A stretch of DNA of 64,000 nucleotides from NCBI GenBank assembly GCA_014871385.1, contig CM026431.1, positions 6,231,065 to 6,295,064 of the forward strand, in the 5' to 3' direction. Both the position numbers and the translations under genes were made by a program. Numbering within the stretch: the first letter of the stretch is position 1; the number at the start of each line of letters is the position of its first letter. This document shows positions 49,431 through 60,058 of the stretch, piece by piece. Origin of the DNA: Ceratodon purpureus (lineage: Eukaryota; Streptophyta; Bryopsida; Pseudoditrichales; Ditrichaceae). A model generated the notes under the pieces. That model had not been told where the DNA came from. It ran no database searches and saw only the letters and a list, made by a program, of their open reading frames with translations.

Positions 49431-49719
49431 CTCTCTGCCACAACGGAAGGAAATTCCCAAAAACCCTAACAACCAAGGCAACCCTAAAAACAAGAAACCC
49501 TAATTTCGAAAAAAACCACTCCACCCTGTTCGGATTCCGACGTTAAGACGTAAGAACTAATGAGAATGCTGCGAAGCAAAACACACAGACCAGAGTTGAG
49601 CAAAACTTAGCACCGTCGCAATGGATCAACAATATGCCCTAGGACGCCCTGACGCGGAGGGTGCCGCAGGAGCTTCATTGCGCCGGTCCGAATAAAAGAA
49701 GTTCCTTGTATGGAATTTT

Positions 49720-51881
49720 ACAAAATATGATTCTGGACATTGTATCACAAAGAGATTTTTATTTTATTTTTATTATTTTTATATATTTTTTTGAAACAAA
49801 TAAAAATAAATAAATGAGACACAGATTACTATTCGCAATCCGCGACGAAAGCTAAAAAGTTTCTTTTTCGCAACCCATCGCCGAGGTTTTTCTATCCGGT
49901 AAAGGTGATTTTATAGCCGATCGGAATTGAACCGCGAACCCTTTGGCACCCCGGCAACAACTGAGGGTATTCCTTTCGATCATCTTGTAGTATAGGGTCA
50001 TTCTGGACTAGTAGTTTCAGGTCATTCCGGACCAATCACATACAGATATTGGTCTTGTGCACTTTTCACATAATGAAATGTGAATACTATGGTAGTATTT
50101 AACCCCTAAATGCACTCGCGACCAAAATGTGGTAGCAGCCTATTTTGGGCAGGCTTCCACGCCTTCAAAAATAATTATTAAGTTTTGAGCTTTTGTATGT
50201 AGATTCCTTAAGTCATTACGTACATGTCAAGCTTTGTTTCATATGATTCTGATATGTAATGCAAAAGTTATGAAGGATTAAAGGTTCAAAATCTCAACGC
50301 GGGTAGCATATAAAAAACTCAAATCTTTTTCTAAAAAATAAATTAAAATATCATCATTTTCTACTGATTTGTATGCACATAGGAAGCTTTGAGCCATGCC
50401 AATCCAATAAGTGAGGTAAGAGACATGAGAAGTCATATTATGCGGGCAGTTCGGTCAACTCTTCATCAAAAACAACTTCAACTATTGATTTTGAACTCGA
50501 TTTTATCAATTTTCCAAAATTAAAAATTGGAAAAGTTTTTGGTTACTTGTTACACCATTTTCACCGTTGGAATTGACAGTATCTATTTTCATGTGGACAA
50601 AATTAGTAGTTTAGTTTTTCCCTCTATTCTACATCTTATTTTAATTATTTATGGTTTGAAGATGAAAATCAAGGTTTAATGTTTTGAAATATTTTGTGAA
50701 GAATCTCAAGTCATTTTTTAAATAGAATATGCAATTGCCCATTCTAAAATTCTAAAGCATATTTTCTGAAAATGCGTTGAAGACAAGATTTTAGTTTTTT
50801 GAAGGATTGGAAATAACTTGTCTTGGAAGTTTAAACAACACGATCTTGTGATTGGTTTGGTTTCTGACTCTAAGAATTTGAGAAATAGCTTTTTGATGAG
50901 TTATTTATAAGATCCTACAGTTGAAATTGCAAAAGAATGTTATGAAATTAATAAAATCGGCTTGCTTTACAAAGAGGTATCAGAAGACAGTTTGAGCCTG
51001 AAATTTTCAAGAGCATTTAGGGGTTAATAATGGGAAATTTATTATGTCACTTTACCAACAAATATAGAAGTCTATGAATACTGTAGCAAATTAATTTACA
51101 TAAAAATCATATTTAGCCATCTTTATATTTAAAAACAATTGAATTTGGGATTGTGATTCTTAGTTCTAATTCTATTCATTTTTCTTGTGAAAAAAAACAT
51201 TATTCTGAGCATAATGCATTACAAAATATAGTTGAATATTCTAAAACAAAACTTTAACCAAAATTGCAAAAATCCAATTTAAATTGAAATAATATTTGGA
51301 GTCGAATAAATTTTGTAATTACCAAATGCATTTAAAAATCTACATCATTCATTTCCATGTGACAGTCAATATTTATTTATATTTATAAACTACATGTTGA
51401 ATTTATATAGAATAAATGCTCAAATTTGCGGAAAAATTATGCAAAAGAGTACAGTGTAGATTTCACTTAATATACTCTAGATCCTCAAATTGAGAATTAT
51501 ATAGAAGTGTCTGCTTTTATTTGAAGACAGTATTTCTATACATTTGATATTGAGTCTTCTATTTGATTTGATGGATATCAAAAATGAAGGACTCCAATGT
51601 CATTACATAATTTAAATTTTGATGATACCATCCGTAGTGAAATTTCTTTGATCAATTGGTAAAGAAATTGGAATGCATAGTACAATCTTTAACAATGTAT
51701 TAATTATTGAGATCATCTTGAATTGGAAGGATGGAGTATCAAAAAAATTCAAATTTAGAGGTTACACAAGTATGTATATGACAACAAATTTAAATATAAA
51801 TTAATGAATTGATGGATGCAACTCTATCTATAGCTTCCATTCATCCTTTAATTCATGGAATCAATTCATTTTGAAAATGTA
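49720..51881. other. AT-rich intergenic DNA
   Basis: No coding exon was found. The first bases continue the pre-insertion target of the LINE. The segment 49800-50160 looks like decayed repeat DNA, including a tRNA-like patch near 49920 that does not fold convincingly. The rest is low-complexity AT-rich sequence. Confidence 0.45.
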
Positions 51882-52057
51882 CTCCATCCGTCTCACTAAA
51901 AGACCATTTTTCTAATAATAGAAAATTTAATAGGCAGTTCTACAATTAGATATAAGTTGGTCAAATATAGAAACAACTTGCCAAATTTAGAAATCACTCT
52001 TTTATATTGAGACATATTACTTTACCAAACCAAGGTCTTTTAGTGAGACGGAAGGAG
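51882..52057. mobile_element. Stowaway-type MITE (Tc1/mariner), 176 bp
   Basis: The terminal inverted repeats begin CTCCATCCGTCTCACTAAAA and end with the near-complement (TTTTAGTGAGACGGAAGGAG). TA flanks both ends (51880-51881 and 52058-52059). The CTCCNTCCGT end plus a TA target site is the hallmark of plant Stowaway elements. The AT-rich interior has no coding capacity. Confidence 0.88.
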
Positions 52058-53275
52058 TATCAATTAAATAAAAAGTTCTTAAAATCATGTTTAATTAATG
52101 TGATCCACAAATAATCATAAGTTTATAAACATCAATAAAAAAAAAACATTGACGATCATTGTTTGTTATTGATTTTAGTCGAAGTTGCTTGATAATTGAT
52201 AAAGAGACTTTGTTACAAGTTAATATAGGCACATTGCTACTAATAAGACAAAAGATGGAGTATTGGATATTCACACCCTTCCGTTCATTTGGAAGAAGAA
52301 AGCAAAATGGGATAATGACAACAAGTTGCCATTGTATACGGTGCTAAAAAAATTCATTCGTCCACTAACAAGTCCGCAACGCAAAGCACCTTAGAAAGAA
52401 TGCCAAAATTGTTTGTTTCCAATGTCATTGTGTAATAATAATAACTATATCTTGGTGCCTCCTTTGTGGCTTGACCTTATTGAATTGAAGTTTGTTATTG
52501 CAATGGAATGTGGGATGAAGTAGAAGAAAGAAAAAGAAGAGAGCTCGAAATTTGTGATTAGAAAATAATTCCTTTACAACACATCAATGAAATTCAAAAG
52601 ATTTTATCTTTTTAAGAAAATACCCAAATCTCATAAGAAATGAATTAAAAATTGTTTCCAAATAAGGTAGTGACATCCGATTTTGAGTTAGACCCAAAAT
52701 GGTTTTTTCTCCATGTCTAGATTGTACTTTTTGATAATTTATTGATGACCTAGATGGCAATTTTAGAGCATTTACCAATAAAACTTTGACTCTTTCTAAT
52801 GTTTGCATACTGTATTCAAATTATGCATTCTTTGGTGCATTAGAATCCTCTTGAACTTGCTCATAATAGAATTAAAAAATTTGTAATTTCTAACAATAGA
52901 AAGTAGGCAGAGCAGTTAAAGTAGCGGTTTTAGGTGTTACTACCTTGGTGAGGGCATCCCCAATAGTGACTCGTCAAGCACCCCCTCCAACGAGACTTGA
53001 CAAGCCCTCTACTTGACAGCCCGCCATTATGGAGAGCGGAAGCCCCAATGGTTCCGCAAGTGGAGGTCCCGAGATCAAAGCCCAGTACCGTCGTGTTGCA
53101 TCGGGATTAGACTTCACAGGCCTCGGACTTTGGGAGATGGCTGTGAGACATTTATGGTCTCCTGTGTCAGATCGCTTGGCCTATGCATGGGCAGAAGGAT
53201 CCTTTGACTAGTTTTGGAGTGTTGAAATTATCTCCCTCCATGTTGAGAAAATTTGGCGAGAGAGGGGCATGTTTG
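52058..53275. other. AT-rich intergenic DNA
   Basis: No gene is recognised. A GC-richer patch at 52950-53215 carries an open plus-strand frame (53029-53211) with a peptide unlike any family I know; it is probably part of a repeat. Confidence 0.4.
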
Positions 53276-53729
53276 CACTAGTAGAAATGAGTGTCAACTA
53301 CACTGAATATGTACACCAAAAATTGCAAATGGTGTACTCCTATTCTAGTTTTCCAATGCTCATTGATGGATTTTGCTTTTCGGTGTAGTTGTGCACAATT
53401 GTTTTGAAAAGTGAACAGCTTGCATCTGCACAATTGCTGTTTTTGTCTTCGCCTTCCAAGTTTTGGTTAGGCAGAAAGAGAACTACAGTGCAAGGTGACT
53501 AGTCGGAGTGGGGCCAGGCAGAGGTAGTGCAAAGTTAGCATGCACAGAGAGAGAGAACTACAGTGCAAGGTGACCAATCAGAGTGGGGCCAGAGAGAGAG
53601 AGTGCAAAGTTAGCAAAAGGAAAACTTGAGTGAGCAGAAGGTAAAGCAAGGTTGGTGGAGCCGGTCCAACTGGATCACAATCAACTAACGCTTCTGGTTT
53701 AGGCATATGTGGAAAAGTCCCATAAGCAT
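53276..53729. repeat. CACTA terminal-sequence fragment and tandem duplication
   Basis: CACTAGTAGAAATGAGTG at 53276 followed by AACTACACTG and TGTACACC closely resembles the end of the CACTA element that starts at 53730, so this looks like the remnant of a related copy. Within the segment a unit of about 75 bp (starts near 53477 and 53552, sharing AGAGAACTACAGTGCAAGGT and GAGTGGGGCCAG) is duplicated in tandem. No coding capacity. Confidence 0.55.
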
Positions 53730-54018
53730 CACTAGTGAAATGGGTGCCCAACTACACCTGGTTGTACACCGAAATGGTGGCTAAAGTAAGCTTTGGTGGA
53801 TGGTGTAGTTGGAGGACTGCTCGGTGTAATCCGGCACCTGACAGCCCCCCCAAACCACTGTTCACGACATGGCAAGGTCGCGGTGGTCCCATGCCCTGTG
53901 GAGTTATTAATACACATGCATGTACAGTGCTCGCATGGTTGGGTGAATTCCGATTGTGGTCCCGAGAGGTAAACAGCGCCGGATGGACATCGGATGAAGA
54001 CGCCTTCCGTTCGGTTTA

Positions 54019-54343
54019 GGTATCCAGGATGCGGGGTGAATTACACCGTTACAGTAATTGTAACTCTCGGCTGCTGACCGGGTCGCCCACATTGATATTG
54101 GGGATGGTAGGATATCCGGGAGGCTGGGTACGTACCCGGGAAAGGTACTCGGAATGCGGTCGTTCACCGAATAGTAGTATGATATCCGCGGTTCTCAATC
54201 AGATTCTAAATGCCCGGTTTAGGGTTGATACTATGCTGTCTGTCTCTAGTATCCGGAAGCTGGTATTCCATACCCATGTGCGCGCGGATATGACACAAGG
54301 ATATCCGGGCGAGCCGGATATATAGATGGCCGTGTACCCGGAT
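54019..54343. repeat. CACTA subterminal repeat cluster (TATCCGG/TACCCGG motifs)
   Basis: About nine copies of a short motif related to GGATATCCGGG occur within 325 bp in both orientations: near 54019 (GGTATCCAGG), 54110, 54133 (TACCCGGG), 54181 (GATATCCGCGG), 54249 (GTATCCGGA), 54287, 54299 (GGATATCCGGG), 54314 (CCGGATATA) and 54335 (TACCCGGAT). Subterminal repeats near a CACTA end are the known binding sites for the element's TNPA-type protein; that role here is inferred from position and density. Confidence 0.6.
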
Positions 54344-54783
54344 TCATTAGAATCAATTAGCTGGGGCTTTAAACCGGCAGGGTTAAATTTGGGCTGACTA
54401 AATTAATACATATGGATAGGTTTACGGATAATTATCTGCATGTGCAATATAATTTAAAATGTGATCCCATGCAGACACTGGAAGCATGGCGGTGAGGTTT
54501 GCGGACCAAGAATTACAATTTCTGAAATCACTTTACACCAAATATAATAGGGTACAATCTTGAGCACGAATGGTTTAGACATTCGCATGAGATCTGTAAA
54601 ACAGTTCTAGCTAATCCTGCTCGAACCGCCACGGGTTGTGTCACTCCACCATGGCCTTCTGAATCGACGACTAGGTTATAGTAGCGAACCATTGGAAACC
54701 GAAAACGCGTCCTACTCCATCCAACTCCATTAGGCTACACTCTGAAGTGCACCTGCTCCAGACACATCTGTTTTATGGGATGA

Positions 54784-57425
54784 TCAGGTGCTCTTCCTGG
54801 TTGGGGCTGTCTTCGGCTTCTTCACCAATAACCTTGACTGCCATTTTACATATACACTACTCCCCGAGGATTTAACCAATGCATGATCCATCAGTGTAAA
54901 CGGCTGTCGATCTTCAATGAAGATAAGTGGTAGGTTCGGAGAGTTTATTTTATGTATCTGTACCATCTGCTCACCGTCCTTGCAAAGATTTCCAAACTTC
55001 TGCTTCGGACTCTTCCAACTCCCACCTGTCCTCCCTTCAGCCACAACAGTGTCGCCCTTGTCAGGATGTAGTATAAAACAGAGACAATTTGCGGCAACTG
55101 GGCCATCGCAGATTCGAGGCAGTAGTCCAATTTCGAAACGTGGTCGGGGTCCTCTAAATGGGAGCTGCGTTTGTTCTTCAAGAATCATTCCACGGGTGCT
55201 CACTCCGTCACGGCATGCTGAGGATGGGCTGCTGTGGGGAAGTGGAGTGATGCTCTGCCTGCCATCCTGGAGACGGCGTTCAGACGTTCCCTGGTCGCCA
55301 TTGTTATCGATGCTGGGGTGGGGAGATTGATCCGCCCGTGAAGTACGAATCGAGGCCGACACCTCCGTCGACACTGCAGCACCCACAAGCATCTTGTTAG
55401 TAAAATTTTGTAGAAGAGTGTTTGGTGTCACTGGGATTGTGTCGCCCGAAGCCCAAGAAGGTGACATCTGAGGTGTGGCACTGGCGCCACCGACTGGCGT
55501 CTGCGGAAACGGAATAGGGTGGCGGTGAACTTCGTGCATGGGGACGGTGGACTCCCGCTGTGTTCTCTGTTCTCCGGACATCCCATCTTCTGTTGGAACA
55601 CTCTCTTTCGAAGTAGTGCCAGCTTGAAAATCCGGAGTGTGGAAGCTGTGTGTATGGCCAGGGACGACAGGCGTCTCAATGCTGACGGTGAGGTTACGAT
55701 TCGGCGGAGGGTCGGAATTAATCAATCGCAGTAGAAGTTCTTTCACTTCCCGTAATTGGTCTTTGCTACTGCTTAGGTCGCTTGCTATGCGCTGCACCGT
55801 GTTCTCCAAGGCGTTAATTCTGGTTGTCTCGCGAATCACGTATGATGGTGTAGAAGTGCTCTGCAAAAATAAAACAACAGATAATAAATGTTCGTTCATT
55901 TCTAAGGCAACTTAAACGTGATATGAGTGAGGGAACTATATGATTAACTGCAGTAAACATAATCATGGCGACGGATTCTTAGCCTGGCTTGACTGACATG
56001 AAGTAGGCGACTCCGAAAGAGTAGGTGGCTGCCAGACCAGAGACCTCGGACATTTGAAAGAGAGGAGGAAGTGCTACCATTAGACGACGTAATATAAGGA
56101 AGATTTAGTAGATGGATACTGCTCACCGAACGTCGATACACAGAGGTAGTAGAATTCGACAACTTCAGATGTTCAACAATGAATCTGCCTTTGCCAACTG
56201 TTCGATGTTTTCAGATAGATTCAGGTAATTGACAAAACAGGAGCATGAGGATTCGAGATTCTCTACCCGGGGAAAACTCGGAGTCCTCTCCTCCCCATGC
56301 GGACCGTGGATGGAAGCCTGAGTGCCCACGTTGTTCATTGTAGTATTAGGAGTGCTCTGCTGATGAGCGGAGCTCATGCTTGTGTTGGATTCGGAGTAAA
56401 ACATTGATGGTGTTGGCATGTTCTCGGCAGCAACTCTAGTGGGCGTGTTACCCGGAACCTGGATGATGACAAATCCACGCCATGTCAACGGTGTGTCAAA
56501 TATGGATCTCAGTCTCACTGATGCGAATGATACAAGTTCTAATTAGTTCAGACTAACGTACCATGTATGGGGAAGGGGCTGTCGATGGAGCACTTGGGCA
56601 TTGGCGGTCGCCATCAAGGCTTTGAGCTTTCCGTTTACCTTTCCTCATCTCCGCCATCTCGATCGACTCCTCTCTACCAGCTGCACTCACCCACCATTTC
56701 TTCCATTCGATGAAAGCCTCTTCAGGACAACGGGGATGCCGAAGGCCGCTTGTTTCAATAAAGTGTTGTTTCCATACCTTCCTATCATTTTTTAGAGTAT
56801 TTTTTAAGAATTTTCGTAGATATGAGATATCAAGTGGCCTAGAGTATGTGAATTGTTGAGCAAGTTTAGAGGCAATGACATCTACTTGGGCATTCCAGTA
56901 ATCTGTCCTTGCCTTATAGCTTCTTACTTTATAATTCAAGGTCTGTCTAGCGCAAAGGCGTGCGGCTCTATGCCATGGGCTCTTGAGTCCGAGTACAGTA
57001 CCTGCTGGGCACACAGGTATAGTGATATGCGGATCTCGGTTCTGCGCGTGTGCCATCGCAATTTCCTTGCGATAAGGGCGTTGGAACTCTCGCGCAGCTG
57101 TGCGTCTTTTGTTCTCCTCCTGCCCCATGTCTTGCTGTGGCATTGAATGTGTGATGATGTGCTCCGCCCTCTGCCTTTCAGGGGCGCCTGTCGCGGTGCC
57201 TCCATTCAATGCCGACTGGGTCACATAACTCGCACTCCTATCTTCTGAATAATCGACTTGACTGACTTGTTCAAAATACCTGGCGCCTTCATTCCAGGGT
57301 CCTTGCGCCGGTATACTCCCGAAATGTGATGGATAGCGTAAATTCGCTGCATCGTAATTCAATTGCTCTGGATGTGGTCGGTACAATTGCTGTTGCGGCG
57401 TGAGGTTCTCTGCAGGTGGCGCCAT
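54784..57425 (-). CDS. CACTA accessory protein (TNPA-like / Ptta-En-Spm type), exon structure partly uncertain
   Basis: On the minus strand the first exon runs from ATG 57425 (MAPPAENLTPQQQ) to 56562, ending at ATG|GTACGT. It encodes a basic domain with KVRSYKARTDYWNAQVD and FIEWKKWWVSAAGREES, reminiscent of the Ptta/En/Spm accessory proteins. A second exon starts at 56458 (VPGNTPTRVAAENM). One or two small exons may lie between 56200 and 56110, including a frame reading GKGRFIVEHLKLSNS before a strong donor. The last exon is 55860-54784, with a leucine-rich coiled-coil stretch (ALENTVQRIASDLSSSKDQL...LLLRL), a Ser/Thr/Pro-rich linker and a Lys-rich C-terminus. The gene reads towards the element's left end, opposite to the transposase. 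DNA binding to the subterminal repeats is a plausible role, not demonstrated. Confidence 0.55.
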
Positions 57426-58910
57426 CGGAAAGAGCTGCTGACCAAGCACACGCACAACGTCAAGCAAATATACGGAATTCAATTGCCCTCAAATAAAATG
57501 TCAGTTTCAAACGTCGTCATTGTTTTCCAGAATTGTCGCCCATGTTGAAAATGGATCAATGTGCGGTGATAAAAGCAACAACGATTGCTAATTGACGATG
57601 ACATGAAGGTTATCAACAGGCAGTCCGAGGGCTGTTACCATTAACACACTTCCAATTTGTTATAGTCACAAAAAGAAGAGAAAGAATGACTGTGACATTT
57701 ACTCAACCTGTTGACTGCTCCGTTGTCAAAGATAAATACAAGCTTATACAAAAGTCTTTGGATTGATTACGTGAGTATGTGTGTCCTACCAAGAATCGGG
57801 TAAAGATAGAACAAGTGCCCTGCAGGTGTAAGCATCAGACGAGCAAAGTTGTGCAGAGCAAAACATATCACGGCCCAATTCTGTACTACTGGTAAAGTCT
57901 TCAGTGAACGTGAAGCTACGAAGGAAATTGAATTGACTCAGTGGTTCAAAACGTACCTCAATAGCTTCAACTCGTCGTAAGTGCGGAGGGAAACGACGGT
58001 CACAATGTCGAGTACATAACAATCAAATATCTACAGTATATTCTATCGGTGAGGGACATAGCATAATTAAATGACAACGCTTGTAATACAACATACGGGT
58101 CGAACATTAGGCACTTCACAGACTATGATAACAATGAACAGGACGCCCTAATTTAGTTCGACAGGATTTCATTAATTCACGAATTCAAATACAAGGATAA
58201 AGGGTGAATACCTGGTCGTGTGTTGCCTCTGGTATACATTGGCCTTCAACAACAGGACATTGTGACATTCTGGCGGGGAAGGCCATATTTTGATTCAAAT
58301 GCGAGAGAAGTGGAGAGGCTTCAGAGAATACGTCTTCGAAATCGGCAGAACTACAACTTCCTTGAGAGGAAGGCGAAGACGGCCACCGATCTCTATGCAC
58401 TACAAGAGCCCTCGGTGTCCACATTGTGGCTGCCATTAGGGTTTTCGATGACGGCCAAGAGGTGGAACTCCTACCACGAGAGTAGGTCAATGAAAATAGA
58501 TTTCAGGAAAGTGTCGACGGTGTGGTTGAAATCTCAAAAGTTGGCTCAGTGCTAAAATGGACGTCGAGGTTGTCAAGCTCACAATGGCAGTCCAAGATCC
58601 ACTCTATTTCTGAAGGCTACCGCTGAGTCAGTGACCGAAAAGGCTGTTAAACTATCCTGCTACGTCTAAATTTGTTGCTTCATGATCTAGTCGTGGTATG
58701 TTGGTTTAGTGTTTGATTGGGGGAATAGGCGGCGAGAGTCTGGGGAACGCAGGGAACACCAAATCGGATCTCCAGCGCACGATTAGTCTGAGCACGTACG
58801 CGGCAGTTGACACTACATGAAGGCTTCACCTCAGTACCAATGGCAGGCTATTCCGGCCATCTATCAGAGTTCTGAAGTAGTGATTTGTTAGAGTAGAACT
58901 AAGGTCTGCA
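57426..58910. other. Internal CACTA region between divergent genes
   Basis: This interval separates the minus-strand accessory gene from the plus-strand genes and probably holds both promoters. Open frames at 58185-58555 on both strands overlap each other and resemble nothing known to me. Confidence 0.4.
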
Positions 58911-59714
58911 ATGGAGGGCTGGAGTCCAGAAACAAAGCTCAAGGCGGGTCTATGTAGGGTCGACAGCTTTGGTAGGATAGTGAGTATATGGAACTGGCCT
59001 GTCGAACTTCAGGAAGAGCCCGGGAGGGTTGAGGATGCGGAACTGATCGACACCGGAAACGCTTGTTCTCCGTTTACTGAGGACGGTGGGACAATGGAGA
59101 CTCAGGGGAAGGGCAGTCAAGGGCATACTAGTAGCCACAGCCTACCTTCCAAGCGTGATAGCCAGGATGAAGGAACGGGATGGTTCGACCCCCTTCGACT
59201 TCTAACGAGTTCTGAATTTCAAGTCCAAGGTGGTTTAGTACACATACCTCTTGACGATAGGCTACAGCGGCTGTACCTTGCTCCTCTCTCAGCAATACTG
59301 ATGAATTGGCACTTGCAATCGCTGAGAGGGGGCAGTCCTACGATTCTGGAAACGGGCTGGCATCAACGCACAGTTACCGATTCGGAAGACTATGCGGACC
59401 TACCAGCACTAGAGGGACCGGATAATTTCGAAGAGGAGTACGAAGGCCTTCCCAACTTGGAGCGCGTGCTACTGGAGTGCGACCATCCCATTGAGTTTGC
59501 CTGCTGCCCAATCTGCGAGTCTTCGACTTCCAATTTGAATTCTGGGTGTCGTGACTTAGGGGTTTCTCGAATGTCGTCTAGCTGTATTGACGCCGGGGCA
59601 GCAGTGTTGATAATTCATGCACTGGGTTCCACTTTCGGAATTCCAGAGAATACATCGGTAGACTTGGTAGATTCGGTGATGGAGGTGTACCATGCTTTGA
59701 ACAATGCCCAGTGA
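58911..59714 (+). CDS. ORF of unknown function with transposase-like fragments, inside the CACTA element
   Basis: A single 267-codon frame begins MEGWSPETKLKAGLCR. Three short stretches recall the neighbouring TNP2 transposase: HIPLDDRLQRLYLAPLSAIL followed by MNWH (compare HFPLIPRLQRMYSTPLQASF followed by MTWH), CCPICESST (compare CPICGPST) and DLPALEG (compare DDLPAMES). The spacing is much shorter than in the transposase, so this is not a simple copy. It may be an internally deleted, rearranged transposase derivative, or an exon of a larger transcript. The acidic middle (DNFEEEYEGLP) and Cys pairs are the only other visible features. I cannot assign a function. Confidence 0.4.
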   Translation: MEGWSPETKLKAGLCRVDSFGRIVSIWNWPVELQEEPGRVEDAELIDTGNACSPFTEDGGTMETQGKGSQGHTSSHSLPSKRDSQDEGTGWFDPLRLLTSSEFQVQGGLVHIPLDDRLQRLYLAPLSAILMNWHLQSLRGGSPTILETGWHQRTVTDSEDYADLPALEGPDNFEEEYEGLPNLERVLLECDHPIEFACCPICESSTSNLNSGCRDLGVSRMSSSCIDAGAAVLIIHALGSTFGIPENTSVDLVDSVMEVYHALNNAQ

Positions 59715-60058
59715 TTTAGGTGATGGAGTTCCATGTCAGTTCCGTTTAGACACAAGTATAAGTAGGTGGCTCACAAGGTAGACTCAGAGTGATGAGGAGA
59801 CCTCGCTACTTGTAATGTGCAGCGCAATCGCCCCAATCCTGGGTAATAAATGGTTCTACGATTCAGAGGAAAAAGCATCAGTGCACAATACTCATGAGGC
59901 GTAGTGTGTGTTGAGTGTGGGATGACCAATCGTCTCGGTGTGCTGGACTCTTGGTTTCCAAAAATTGGATGACTGTTCGTTTCTGTTCATGATTTCAATT
60001 AATATTTAGAGGGTGCTGTTTCCACTTTGCATTCACTCGGTCAGTTCTACAAGGGAGC
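59715..60058 (+). promoter_or_regulatory. Upstream region of the CACTA transposase gene
   Basis: No coding frame is seen here. It lies directly before the transposase ATG and probably contains its 5' UTR and promoter, or an intron if the preceding ORF belongs to the same transcript. Confidence 0.35.

Larger units (their letters stand above)
42752..49705 (-). mobile_element. L1-type LINE retrotransposon, full-length but decayed, with 14-bp target-site duplication
   Basis: The element reads on the minus strand. It starts near 49705, carries ORF1 (CCHC protein) and ORF2 (endonuclease, reverse transcriptase, C-terminal zinc finger), and ends in an A-rich tail (T-runs on the plus strand at 42748-42766). 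The sequence TTGTATGGAATTTT occurs at both 42738-42751 and 49706-49719, a perfect target-site duplication that fixes both ends and gives a length of about 6.95 kb. The intact duplication suggests a moderately young insertion, but both ORFs carry several stops and frameshifts. Its GC content is clearly higher than that of the AT-rich DNA to its right. Confidence 0.92.

Noticed and set aside
49900-49985. tRNA-like patch (minus strand GGTTCAATTCCGA) upstream of the LINE
   Set aside because: Only three of five T-stem pairs form and no acceptor, D or anticodon arms can be drawn; it is probably decayed repeat sequence.
53029-53211. Plus-strand frame MESGSPNGSASGG...
   Set aside because: Short, no family resemblance, lies in a GC-richer patch that looks like part of a repeat; no splice partners seen.
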